Origin: Amphibalanus amphitrite
Taxonomy: Eukaryota > Arthropoda > Thecostraca > Balanomorpha > Balanidae
Direction: 5' to 3'
NCBI RefSeq assembly: GCF_019059575.1
Contig: NW_024881832.1
Location: forward strand, 248,001-312,000
Length of the DNA stretch: 64,000 bases
Part shown: positions 21,709-33,908 of the stretch, piece by piece
How positions within the stretch are numbered: the stretch's first letter is position 1
Layout: every line of letters begins with the position of its first letter
Translations under genes and position numbers: made by a program
Notes under the pieces: model-generated
What the model saw: the letters and a program-made list of their open reading frames with translations, nothing else
Told to the model about the DNA's origin: nothing
The model's database searches: none

Positions 21709-23439
21709 GTGAGCCGCTCGCTGTTTTGAGCGATTCTTTGTTTCTACCGAAACTTTTACAGGATAGCAAACTGGCCAACTTCCTGCGAAGGAGTAGAGCT
21801 TGATATCTACCCATCCGCCCGCCCTCCAGAACAGCACACTGTCTGCTCTGTTTTCTCTGTCGTCCCGTGCCGTCCGTCCCGTGCTGTGTGTGATGCCGCG
21901 GCGAGTGTTCCACTGTGCCGCCGAGCTCAGCTGTACTGCGGCACAGCCTACCGGGCCAGTGAAAGCCGAGACGGCCGGCGTACGGCAGCGACGGGCGCGT
22001 ACCGTTTTCCTGTATCAGATGGCGGGAGTGGTTAGCTCCCAATCTAAGTCAGCCAACTCAAGTCTGAAGGCGTCGTGTATATGGATGCTTACGAGGAGCC
22101 GTATCAAGTGCCCCATTGTTCCGAACTGTTGTTTCACTCATTTTTTAGTCCCTCCACCATCGAGCCCTCCTCTGCACTCCTGTACCGTTATGTTTATTCC
22201 TAGATAGTAGATACATTTCTTTCTTCCTGGTAAGTTTCTAAAATTAATGCTCATTTCTACTGGCTATGCGCCCTTATAACAGGGAGCCATGCAGCTAGTT
22301 TATTTCCCTCTGCGGCGGCCGGCTGGCGCTTCCGTGAAATGTCGTGGGACCCCGACTGGCTGTCCGTTGCGGCCGGCTGCCCCCTGCCACGGCTGTCGGC
22401 CTCGCTTTGGCGCACCATAACTTCCAGCGGCGGCGACCGGTGGGCCGGCCATGGTAGAGCGCTCCTCGCCTGGGCGAGAGGCGCCGACTCGGGGAGAGGA
22501 GTCGCGCTGTCTGGTCCGCCGGCGCGCTCTGGGTGGCCTCCCACCCCGCCCGCGCGCCACCGACCGGCACTGCCATTCTCGGCAGCTCCGCGGCTCGTGA
22601 TGTGGCCGTTCACTCCGAGTGGGGACTGACAGTGAGGGACGGGATGGTGCACCGTCCGACGGGTCTGCCGTGCGCAGTCGGTGGCGTCGACCGCCAGTTT
22701 ATGATCGGCTGGGGAGCGGTCTGGACCGCCACTCAGTACACAACACCTGCTGCTCGGCACGGGGGCGCAGCCGCTGCCTGCCTCGTGGCACGTGCGGTCC
22801 GGCGGGGACAGGACGGCAGGCGGTCCCGCTGGGTGGGCTTCTGTCCTTACCCCGAAATGGTTTTCTCGTGCCCATTTGGTGTGGTCTTACAATGCTGTCT
22901 GATGCGTCCTCAGCGGGCCGTACATCTAGGCTGCACCAGGCTCGTGTGGGTTGCGCCGGCTCCCTGTGGTGTAGTCTGCGATAAAATGCTGCGGATCTTT
23001 TCCAATTAGATGCGAATCCCAAGCCCTCATGAATTAACCAAATTCTTTCGCTGAGAGTTTGCATAATAAATCTGGACTCTTTCGTATTTTAGGCTGCTTT
23101 CAAAGTGGAATTAACAAATGAAGTTTCCTAATTGCAACAGAAAGGTTTAATTGGTGGTCTGTAGCAGCATGCCCTGTATCTCCCAGTTTATAGTTCGGAG
23201 TTTGGGCAGATTCGATGAGTTTGGACAACATAGTTCGCCTCAGTGGATATCAGTCGCTTGTTTGAATGAGAACCAGGAGTCAGGCATTTTTCAGATGGAT
23301 TCCTCGGCCTTTCCTGTGTTTGGTTTGTCGTGTTTGGAATGATCCTCTCCCGGTCCGTCTTCTGCCTCCGTCTGACTGTATGTATAACTGACGGTCCTTC
23401 CATCTGGTTTCGAGCACCGTCCGTCTGGCGGTCTGTTCT

Positions 23440-23710
23440 ACCGGCTCTCGTCTGTCTCTGCTGACTGTTCTGTCCAGTGTCCATGTGTGCTGACGGCCCA
23501 TCCCGTCGGCTCTCCCTTGTGTGTTGACCCGCCGTCTCCGTCTATGTGTGCTGGTGGCCCTCTCTGCCGGCTCTGTCTGTCTTAGCTGCCCGTCCCACGG
23601 CTCTCCAATATGTGCTAACAGTGCGTCTCACCAGGCTCCCGTCTATGTGTGCCGGCGTCCCATCCCGCTGGCTCTGTCTGTGTCTACTGTGTGCTGACGG
23701 CCCGTTGGCC
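23440..23710. repeat. Degenerate minisatellite, units of 50-60 bp
   Basis: About five units with ctatgtgtgctgacggccc and ccggctctgtctgt motifs. Intron sequence; no coding signal. Confidence 0.7.
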
Positions 23711-24090
23711 GTGCCTCCCGCTCGTCCGACCGCCCTTATTGCCGTGCGATCGGCGCGGGCGCCGAATCCGGATGAGTCGTTCCGGGCCGCTCTCGGCGCC
23801 AGCGGCAGACAGAATCGCGATATCTATATATCGGGGATTGCGGGGGCTGGGCGTTAATCGGGCAGCCAGCGCGCTGCCGGCTGCCGGTTGCCTTCTGCCT
23901 AATGTGGGCCGAATCGTGGTCGGACGCGCACAAAGGCTTAGCGCGTTAGCTGCTGATGTGATTTTAGTGGTATTGGATTACTATTTCCAAGAGGTAATTT
24001 GAAACCTCCATTATATAATTTACTTCGATCTTTATCCGTCTTCCCGGGTCAGAACTGCAGCACTCTGCCTTCTCTCCTTCCCTCCTTTTT

Positions 24091-24248
<158 letters not shown>

Positions 24249-24730
24249 GCAGCATCTCGGTCTAGTTTACTTCTCGTGCACTCGCTTGCTCATTTTCTCA
24301 AAGATCAGGTCATACTTTTGCAACTACTAGATCGTGATTACCGATGACATTTGCCCCGCCCGCAACCCGAACTGGAACCGGCCTGATATCGGCCAGTGTA
24401 CTGAGTACTGACTGATGTAGGCCCTGCGCCGTTCAGAAGTTGTGCGACGGTTTTGTGTGCGTTTGGGGCTGGTTCTGGGATCGCTCGGACAGGGAACAAT
24501 GGAGGACCATTGTGCGCAGAGGCCGTCAGTGCCGTATTTACCTGGTACAATGGGTAGCGGTGGGTATCGATTAGAGACCCAGGGAGAGGCAGTGCAAATA
24601 TCCGCCCTCTGTCTCCGTCGTACGAGGTCCGAGGTCTGTCCGCGTCGCACTGATGCCATCTGGCCTTCTGTGCTGCTGAATGCTGATGTTCCCAGTATCG
24701 CACCTGTATTCGTGACACCCAACTGAATCA

Positions 24731-24849
24731 GAGGCCAGTTTTACCAACAGAAAAATAGCCGCATATCGGATTTTTTTTGGCTAATGACCGCGGTCTTTAG
24801 GCAAAAAATTCCGGCAGGCGGCTATTTTTCTGTTGGTAAAACTGGCCTC
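24731..24849. mobile_element. Short foldback MITE
   Basis: Perfect 32 bp inverted repeats (24731-24762 and 24818-24849) starting GAGGCCAGTTTTACC enclose 55 bp. The whole could form a long hairpin. The flanks are tca on the left and, overlapping the end, tca on the right, so a 3 bp duplication is possible but not clean. Confidence 0.65.
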
Positions 24850-26531
24850 AGGTCTTCTGTCGTCTTTACACACCAATATCCTGCCCTCTAGCCATGCGTA
24901 AAACCCGGTGCCTTTACTCGGTTACGTGTTATGTGGACGTCAGCGGTCCTAACCACCACCCCGATAGGTTTGAAAGTCTTAGACCCTGCCCACCGCCGGC
25001 CGCCCTTCCGGTGTGGTCCTTAGTTTACCCGTGTTCCATGCCATGGCCGCGGCAATATCGGCTGCTGATTTGCCTCCGTCCCGGGGGAGAGCTGCCGCAC
25101 CCCGGGCGATCGGCGCGGACATTGCCGCGCTCCCGCCGGCTGTGAAGGAATGGCGTCCGCAGACGACGTGCCACCCGGGTAATGGGGAATGAGCAATGGT
25201 CGCCGGGGTCTGCCCCCGGCCATGGTAACGCACCCAGAGTCGCCGACAACGCGGCGGCGCAACCGGACTCGGCGAGCGGGCCGCCTGCGCTGGTATACTG
25301 CACCGGCTGACAGCGCTGTGCGGCGGCACGTGGGTCACTGGCTGCACTGGCTGGTCAGGCGGACTGCCGGCGGCACGGGAGGGGACGGACGTTTTACTTG
25401 TGCTGGGCTCTACGATGGACACGCCCACGGTGAATGTATCGAATCTTTTGGTATACTTTTGGTCTGCGCAGGTGCAAGACAGCGCACTTGTAGTCGAATG
25501 CTTTGTATCAGGTTATGCTTACCAAATCAGCGCAGTGAGATTGTCGGCAATATTGCCGGTTCATCGTTCAATTCTTTAACCTTTTTATTAGCTTCTTGCA
25601 CTTTCATTGGTGCATTGCTCGCGTGTTACGATGTGGTATAACGTCTGCTCTATCGTTTGTGGAAATGTCATGCTATTGCTTAGCTAACCTCCCTCGTTGG
25701 GATTCGGCTGGTCGAGTCGGAGAATTCGGCCATTGATCTCGGTCAGCGGCGTTTGGCTGCCACTGTGCTGGTCACCGGGTCGAGCCTGGTCTCAGTTGGC
25801 TGCCCCGGCCCGGGTGGCGGCCCGCAGCCGGCCGACAGCGAGACAAAGCAGTGGCACCGGGCGCGGGCCGCGCTGAACATTGGCCGCGCACCGTCTCAGT
25901 GCTCCCCGGGGGCCGGCGGCCGACGGAAACTGGTAATCGGCTGGCAGTTGAACCGGGCCGAGAGTTGCCGCGCCGCCAACTAGATCGTCTGTCTTCCGGG
26001 GCTGGTGGACCTTCTGCCCGTCTCGGTCCAATGTCCACTGGGGCGAGTTGACCGTCTGCCTTCGGGACAGGGGGACCGTTTACGTTTCGGGACCAGCTAT
26101 TTTTCTGTCCACCGGGCTGCCGATCCTCCTTTTTCGCTCGAGACCAGCGGACTGCATGGTGGAATTGTGGTATGTAACCTCTGACGCCACCTGCGTCCAA
26201 CACGACTGATCCCCTCTCGTGACGCTGGGCGTATGGATTACAGGCGGCTTTCACCGAACGGATTCGATGATACATGCAGTAATCCCCAACGATGGGTTGA
26301 AGCTAGGCGCTGCTGAAAGAAGCGGATCCGTCCTCTCGAGGCTAAAGAATATAAGCACGCCTTCTGTACAGCTTGCTGAAGCCTTTTCATTCAGGAAGAG
26401 CCTTTGGAGGCTTCAATAAATCCTCTTAATACGTGTTGGTTCGAGGAAGTATTTTCACTCCATTCAGGTGCCGTCTGATAGTTTTCTTTTCTTTTAATAA
26501 CAGTACTAACTCCCAGCTGACTGGTACAACG

Positions 26532-27429
26532 TTAACCCTCGCATGTGTAGGGGGGGGGGGTCGGATGGACCCCCCCCCCATGGTTTTTCGCGAATAACTC
26601 GCGTAAAAAGCGGCCGATCGCGACGAAACTTTCAGTACCCTCGCATTGATCAATTTTACACCTACTCTGAAAATTTCATGACCCTGACCCAAATGACCTT
26701 TGACCTGTGACCTCTTTTCCGAGACCATGTTTGGCCGGAATCGCGATTTCGCGTAGGTCGGCTCGCACTAGCCGCGTGTTTGCAAGCTTTTCGTGGTTTC
26801 AAACGTTCAAACATGTGATTTGATGTTACTCCCGTGTGTGTCAAGGTCACCTGAAGGTCAGGTCAGGTCATTGACCTTTGGTGACCTCGGGTGACCTCGG
26901 TTCACTTTTTCGAGTTTTACATGTTTCTAGGCTAGTTTTTGGAGCTGAATTCGAATTTAGCAACCATTTGAACATTTACGAAGTAGTTTTGGTGACTTCG
27001 TAACATGTTACGAAGCTGTAAGAGGCGGTTGACACGTACTACGAATATCCGTCACGACGCCTACTGGTTGACCTGACCTGACCTGACCCGACCTGGTCTA
27101 AATGCTTCAAGACATCATCTGTGATCAAAACTAACACGATATTCGTGATCAGCACCCCGAAAAACCCCTTAGCAGCCACACTTTACGACTTTCTAACAGG
27201 TCCCGATTTTCCCGACTTTGGGTCATTGACCTGACCTGGAAGGTCAACCAATGACCTAGGACCTTAAAATTGGGTATCATCGGCTTCCTCTCGTCACGGG
27301 CAACACGCTCGTTTTTTCCGCGAAGCTCTAGCTCGATCAGGGGCCAAACGGCAAGGGGGGGGGTCCAATCGACCCCCCCCCCCCCTACACATTAGAAGCT
27401 GGCAAACGCCGCACACATGCGAGGGTTAA
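26532..27429. mobile_element. piggyBac-type MITE with TTAA target sites
   Basis: TTAA at 26532-26535 is followed by CCCTCGCATGTG; CACATGCGAGGG at 27414-27425 is followed by TTAA at 27426-27429. A TTAA duplication with CCC ends is diagnostic of piggyBac insertion. Inside each end is a long run of G or C (26550-26579; 27355-27385), which forms a second inverted pair. The 890 bp interior has many gacctgacct-like tracts and no transposase ORF. Confidence 0.8.
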
Positions 27430-27529
27430 GACAGCTAATCACAGAGATGACACCTGCCACGCCGTCGTAGGCCGGTCCAGACGGTCTCTGGCTGCCAGCA
27501 GCTGTTATCTGGCGCCGCTCGGTGTCTCT

Positions 27530-28079
27530 GTAGTGGCGGGCTGTCATTTAGCGCCGCCGGCGACCCTGGAGTGGCGGCGGCCGGCCGGTGGCGCCGCGCC
27601 GTCTGGTGTGCTCGTCCCGCCGCTGGCGCCGGCGGGGAGCCGGGTACAGTCGCCGGGCCGGGTCAGCGCGCCGGCCGGGAGCGTCTCGATCGATGTCGCT
27701 GGCCGCCAGTCCGCGCGCCCCGTGCGCTCCGGCCGTCTGGCGCCGTGCTGACCTGAACGGCGGCCACCGTATGCCCGGCCGGCCGTCCCGCAGCTCCTTC
27801 GGCTCGTGGGAGAATTTGTCACCGCCGCCCCGCCGCCTGGGTCGCCCCTGGGTGCACCGCCGCGGCGGCGGCCAGGCTGCCACCTCCGCGGCGACGCCGG
27901 CACACGGTCGGCGCCGCCGCGGCACGTCGATACGGGCGCCGACGCGCCGTCTGCGCCCGGCGGCGCCAGTGCGGTGTCGGCGGCGGAGGTGGCCGCGCGC
28001 GCGCGCCCGGCACCTGAGGGCGGCGTGCCGCGCCGGCGGGACTCGGCGACAGTGATACTCTGTGGACACTGCGCTCGGG
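27530..28079. promoter_or_regulatory. CpG-rich island upstream of 28080
   Basis: Very GC- and CpG-rich block between a piggyBac-type MITE and degenerate pyrimidine-rich repeats. It is open in several frames on both strands because stops are rare at this composition. It might be an internal promoter; no specific motif was recognised. Confidence 0.3.
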
Positions 28080-28178
28080 ATGTGGCAGCGGGGCCCGGCC
28101 AACGGCTCGGCGGGCGGCGGCCGATCGCCGGCCTCGCAGCATCGCGTGCCGCCGGCGCCGGCCAGTGCGCAGTTCGAC
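28080..28178 (+). CDS. Possible alternative first exon in the 16.7 kb intron
   Basis: ATG at 28080 with an in-frame TGA at 28053-28055, 33 codons (MWQRGPANGSAGGGRSPAS ... ASAQFD), then a consensus donor GAC|gtgagt in phase 0, compatible with exon l at 38445. It sits at the edge of a 600 bp CpG-rich island (27530-28180), which would suit a promoter. The peptide is low complexity and unrecognised. Evidence is the start, the donor and the phase only. Confidence 0.3.
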
Positions 28179-29189
28179 GTGAGTGGCGCTGTTTGTGCCT
28201 CACCGGTCACGTGTCCCTGTCTCAGCCTGTCACCTGCCACTGCTCCCGTCGTGTCTCGATATATCCAATCCATCATTACCCCACCGCTTCCTGTCACCTG
28301 TCGTTGCCAATCCCGTCATGTCCCGTCTGTTACTATTGCCCCGTGTTCTGTCTACCGCCACTGCCGCCATGTCCCGCTGTATCCGATCCGTCATTGCTCC
28401 GCCGTGTCCTGTCACCTGTCGTCACTGATCCCGTCATGTTGTGCCTGTCACTGCTCCCGCCGTGTTATTACTGCCACTGCGTCGCTCAGCGCACCTGTCA
28501 ATTTTCATACATGTGAATTCCATTTTGTTTCACGTAGTGGGGATATCAGCTTACCTTTTAGAACCTAGGGTGTATATTGTTGCCATCGCTACCCGTTGAT
28601 TCCAATTACCACCGGCGCTAGTCCTGTTCTGGCTCAGTCAAAGGCGCAGGTTTTACCCATAATCCATTCATCGCGCGGTACAAACCAGTGATACGATACC
28701 CTACCCTTTCTATGAGCAGTGATAACCTCATTTATGAAACTATAGGACAGCATGGCAGGGCTACTGGCTGACAAGCTGCTGCTGCTTAACAGTGATGTTT
28801 GATTAGATGTCTGCTTTGGGTGTTATTATTGAGCGTAAGCTACTAAAGATTCTAGTACTTCGAAATCAGGATTATTAACTATTTAGGCACTGCTCCTACT
28901 TATTGGATTCACGTGAGTGTAGGTAAACAGCGTCAAAATGATGACGCAAACGGGACCAAAAGGTGCCGTGTCGTGTGTGCCAGTCATCGTTCGGTCGATG
29001 TTGGACAGGTGCTTTATCGTATCGGTCAGTTGTTTGTGTCATAGCTGGGCTATGTAAAGGGTGGAATCCAGGCGGCATTTAAGCCACACGGCATGGTGGA
29101 GGCAAATCGACACATCGCTGGTGGATTGGAAGGAAGTTTAGTCACCGGATGTAGATTGTAGTTGCCGTCCAGAATAGAGAGCCATCACC

Positions 29190-29640
29190 GTGTGGGATAT
29201 AGCTCAGTCGCTGGTAGGGCTCTCTCCAGTCGGCAAGGATGCGGCATCGGCGGCGTGCTGCTTGCCAGTCCTCCCGGCTGACCCTCATACTGCGCTGGTC
29301 TCACTGTGGCAGACGCCGATAACTGAACTGGGTTGCCAGGTGCTCTGTTCCCCGTGTCCAGCGCTGCCGGACTGTCCGTACAGTGTCCACCTCCGCGCCG
29401 CACTGTGCGCTGTGTGCCGGACTGCCTGTGGTATCTGCGGCGCCGCCTGCGTCGGTCCGTTCGCCCCGGAGGGTGGTAGGGGGAGGGGAGGGGAGGAGTG
29501 GTGGGCGGGTAATCAGCTTGGCACCACTGGGGATAAGCCGATTCGTGACGCGCTCCCGGCTTCCGATCCCTGCCGCCGAGTCCGGCCCCCCTGTCGGTGT
29601 CATCACACCAGCGGAGAATACTTACTATTGTATGTACAGA
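29190..29640 (+). mobile_element. Possible tRNA-derived SINE, split or decayed
   Basis: gggatatagctcagtcgctg at 29193 followed by gtagggc resembles the 5' half of a tRNA with an A box (TAGCTCAGTNGGT). A B-box-like cttccgatccc occurs only about 340 bp downstream (29562), too far for an intact tRNA. A 341-codon frame beginning with GTG runs 29190-30215, the longest in the window, but shows no known domain. Confidence 0.3.
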
Positions 29641-30835
29641 GATTTACGGACAATTACATACAAAGGTGTTATTTGCTCAACAAGAAGGCTCGTTTAGTAT
29701 ATGACCTTGGCAAAGAGCGCACATTGTTATATGGACGCTTGATCCTCAGCCAGGCTATTCTGAGGGACTTCAACAACGTCCAGCCAGTGTGGTCTCGACC
29801 CGAAACTAACAAGCATAGCATGTTTTGTAGGCTTCTATCATCTCTTCCTTGTCATTATCTTTCAGCTTTCATCGACCAAACGATTTGCCACTCTTTCCAA
29901 AGGAGCGGAAACGATTCCTGTTGGATGCAGTTTTGGCTGATCAACAGTCGCCGGCGAGCGGGCACGCATGTCTTTCGTCCGTCCGTCAAACCGTATCCGG
30001 CTGGTGTGGTCGGACAATCTGATCTCAGACTGATGCTCATTGCTCGATCTGTTCCTAGCAATGTTCGTCTCTCGGCGTTCTCGGGCGTTCTTTGCCGATT
30101 GTTTCGAGTGTTCCACTTGTCCCGAGCATTGCTATTGGTATATCGGTGCACTGCTGTATTGCTAAACGGTGATTTTGCACTGGTATGTACCCGATCATTT
30201 AATATTCAGTTGTGACCATTTACCCATGATAAATGATCATGCGAATGCGGTCGTAACATGCATTTGCTTTGAACATGTCTCTGTGGTAATTAGCTGCAAT
30301 TTTATCACTTGATCGTGTAAACGCGAACGTGATGAATGTTTCGGCCGACTTGTTTTGTTTCACCATGCCCCAGTACTTGATAGCAGCATTGAAACTGCTT
30401 ATCAGTGAACACAAATCAAACTCATTGTTTTCGATGGACATTGTCTTCACCAATTAAACCGTTAGCTTTGACGTTGACGATGTAACTAAGAATGGGACTG
30501 GTGTGAAAATTGCTGCGGCCAACGCTGTAATTCCAATGGAACTTCACGCTCAAAGGACACTAAACCAACCATGACCTAATTTATAGCTCAATCGTCAAAT
30601 CTACCTTATCGATTTTAGCTTGGAGCGAGCTCCGTTAAGATCGTATATCAAAGCGGGAATTTGTCGCATGGACCGGGCGTAGCCCAACTTCATCATTTTG
30701 TAATGGGTTCCAGGGGATCCGTTATTCAGTTTTACGGTGCGTGCTCACGCCTCTGCCTCAGTGACGTCTTGTCTCCGCTGTGTCGATTCGGCCATTTGTT
30801 TTAACTTGTTTATGGTTATGTAACAGCTGGAAGCT

Positions 30836-31626
30836 GTGACATTTTTTTTCTCCGTACGTCAAAAAGGACATCTCACACACTCTATACGTAAGGACGACCG
30901 CACTGCCTGCCGCGGCGCTGAGCCGGCGTGGGGAGGGAGTCGACCATACGATCCCCCGACCCGTCGGCCGGTCACCATTAAGCGAAGATCAAAGGCTCGC
31001 CGAAGGGTGGAGTTTCAACACACCCATCCGGGCCGGCGCAGCTGCCGCCGACAAACGCACGCAGTCGGAAACACCTGCTGCCGGTGCTGGACCAGCCTCC
31101 CGACACCCTGGCACCGCACTTCCTGCCGAATTTTCGAACGGAAACCGGAGCGAAGGGTTGAGGTCAGGCTAACGCGGCGCCGCGTCCGGCGCAGACAGGG
31201 ACCGACATCCGGCGAAAATCGAGTGTGAAAATGTCATCCGGCAGGAGGCAGCTGAGACGGATGAGCCGTACAAGTGAGGATGACGTCACGTTCCGGCGGA
31301 ATGGAGGGAAGAGGGGACAGTCTCGACTCCGGATGCGAGACGGGATGTCGCCAATTTTCTGCCCCGGTCAGCGAGGCCCGGCGACGCCCGGAACCTCCGG
31401 CCCGGAAATCACAGGCGAACAAAAACTCAGCGGAGAAGGAGAAGAGGATTCAGACAGACCCGAGACCGACCACCAGAGGCCGACCACCAGAGACAGAACG
31501 CCTCGGGACTCGGCGCGGGACACCACCCCGCCCGGCTTCGGCCGGAGCGGCCTCTCTGCTGATCGGATCATCACTGCACCGGACCTCAGCTGGAGTGGAC
31601 AGCAATCATCAAACACTGTCAAGTGA
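30836..31626 (+). other. Two adjoining Arg/Asp-rich open frames, unrecognised
   Basis: 30836-31228 (130 codons, from a non-ATG-like T-rich start) and 31225-31626 (134 codons, ATG at 31231) overlap by 4 bp. The second product has a mosaic of basic and acidic segments (MSSGRRQLRRMSRTSEDD). They lie in intron at the edge of the AT-rich block. They could be part of a retroelement 5' region or chance frames; no domain was recognised. Confidence 0.25.
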
Positions 31627-33216
31627 GTCATCTCATCTGTCCGCCTCATCAAGACTGCCTCCCCGTCATGGACAATTCACCTCCCATTTACCCATCGGAT
31701 GTCTCTGATCTGGATTACAAATGCCACTCCCTGGGGTCTAACCTGAGCCACCATTAGAGGGTAATGGATTTAACATCGTGGGAGTGTTATTCGGCAGGGA
31801 AGGGAGGGCAGATGGTCGCTACATTCCGCTCCCGACCGAGCAGCGCGGCAGTGGTGCGTCTGTTTGTAAAGGCGGGAAGGGGCTAATGGGCCTGACTGGT
31901 CCGGCCTTGTCTATGGGATAGACAGAGGGGTTAGAGGGACAGCCGGGGCGGGTTAGTAATGGTCAGTGTAGGCTAATGGCTCACCATTACATTGGTATTG
32001 GGGTGGCACTATCTGTCGGCCATCACGCGCGCGGTCCGGCCGCAGTGGGGTGTGGGATTCGAGGGGAGGGGAACAGATCAGGTGGTGTCATTTTTGGGGC
32101 GCTGGTCACCACTGACGCGTCAAACTACGTCAGATGACGTCATGACAGTTCAATTGGCGATGATTTGTAATTAATCTTTGTTTTCTGCAGTTAGGGCGTT
32201 AGGATTAGAGTTAAGGCTAAGTTGACATTGGCGAGCTGACAACCGATCGTGGTACACCGGTTGAAAATGACCAGTATTGTATCGTCCGTTTGTAAATATA
32301 GCGTGAAAATTTAACAATCTGTCTGGGAAAGAAGGGAGGGTTACTTCAGATATGTTGCTGATTCGGACTCACAGAGACCGCTAACGTAATTATCTTTAAG
32401 TTGTCAACGTCGACCACACGACCTCACGCCGGCCTAACACCCCAGGCTCACCGGAGTTGAATGAGATTACGCCACGGCCGTCTGATCATCAATCAACGGA
32501 AACGCAATGATCAAGCCCTCACGACGCGACCACCACAAATTCGTTTTTTTTTTTTGTTACAATTGGATAAGGAGAGTACAACATCGTAAACGTTAAACAT
32601 TATTCTGCTCCTTCGGCAGCTCAGCGCCAGAACAAGTCTGAATTGCCTTCCGGGTTGTTATTAAGTCAGCATTGAGTCGTTTCGTGATTCGCGTTCATAT
32701 AACCGATACAAATCCGAATCACCATTTCAATCGTTATAAATTTATCGCTGTTCGTAACCTGTCAATCAATCCCCCCTTTCTCTCCTAGCATCATCAGTAC
32801 CTAACTGATATTGATGCCAGCTCCCCCTTCGAGGTATATCAAAGATTAAAGTGGAAATGACACGGTTGTTAAATTGATGCATCATTTGAGACAATTGATC
32901 ATAAACATCAAGCGAGTTAGCGTTCAATGTGATGTGACTAAGTCAAAATGTCACCCTGCTTGTACACATCTAAAGTTGGTTACGGAGGGAAGCGAGAAAT
33001 TACCGCAGCTCATGTCCTTCATGTAGAATAAAGACGCACCGACGGCAGCGCCCCTAGCGCCACCTACAAGACCCAACTCTTTCGGTACAGCCCGACCGCC
33101 CAGAAGGCCGAAAGGAAACAGTGGCGCCACCTATGACCGAGGCACGCCAAGCTCTGCTTATTCATTCTGCCGCGAGTGGACGTTACACGACCATCTCACG
33201 CGTGGATCGTGCGTAG

Positions 33217-33481
<265 letters not shown>

Positions 33482-33719
33482 ATATCCAGGTGTAATACTT
33501 CATTTATATCTGTAGGCAAAAGCGACCTTCATGCTAATTTAAACCAGAGAAAGACAATGACGCGAATGCTTTGGATCTCACAAATGCGACCTGGTCCCCC
33601 CGCCGCTGGATCGGAAAGAGCGCTGGTCACCGGCCCTCAGCTGCACCGCGAACAATGCACCGATATGGGCCTGCTGAGAGAACAAATTATCTGTTAAGAC
33701 AGCTGGACGAACCCTTCTT

Positions 33720-33908
33720 TCAACGATTGACCCATGCTGACTTTAGTAGAAAAGACGGACAAATTTGCGGGTGGTCAAAAGGGGGAGAAATAGACAGCAG
33801 TCGCATATCATCAAATTTTAGCAAATCTTGGTGAACAACTCTACGGTTTAATTCTGGGAGAAACTGGCTACCTATGTCAGTTAAAACCAACTCTACATCC
33901 CGAGTCAT
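33720..33908 (-). pseudogene. Retroelement integrase-like fragment, decayed
   Basis: On the minus strand a 62-codon frame contains VELVLTDIGSQFLPELN and, about 30 residues later, SISPPFDHPQ. This resembles the second Asp region (TDxGSQF) and the S-P-x-H-P-Q segment of retroelement DDE integrases. The frame ends directly after, and no reverse transcriptase was found upstream on that strand. It would be the relic of an LTR retrotransposon; chance resemblance is possible. Confidence 0.35.

Noticed and set aside
27544..28297. Two minus-strand ORFs of 219 and 249 codons
   Set aside because: Overlapping frames open together in a CpG-rich island where stops are rare; no domain or splice context.
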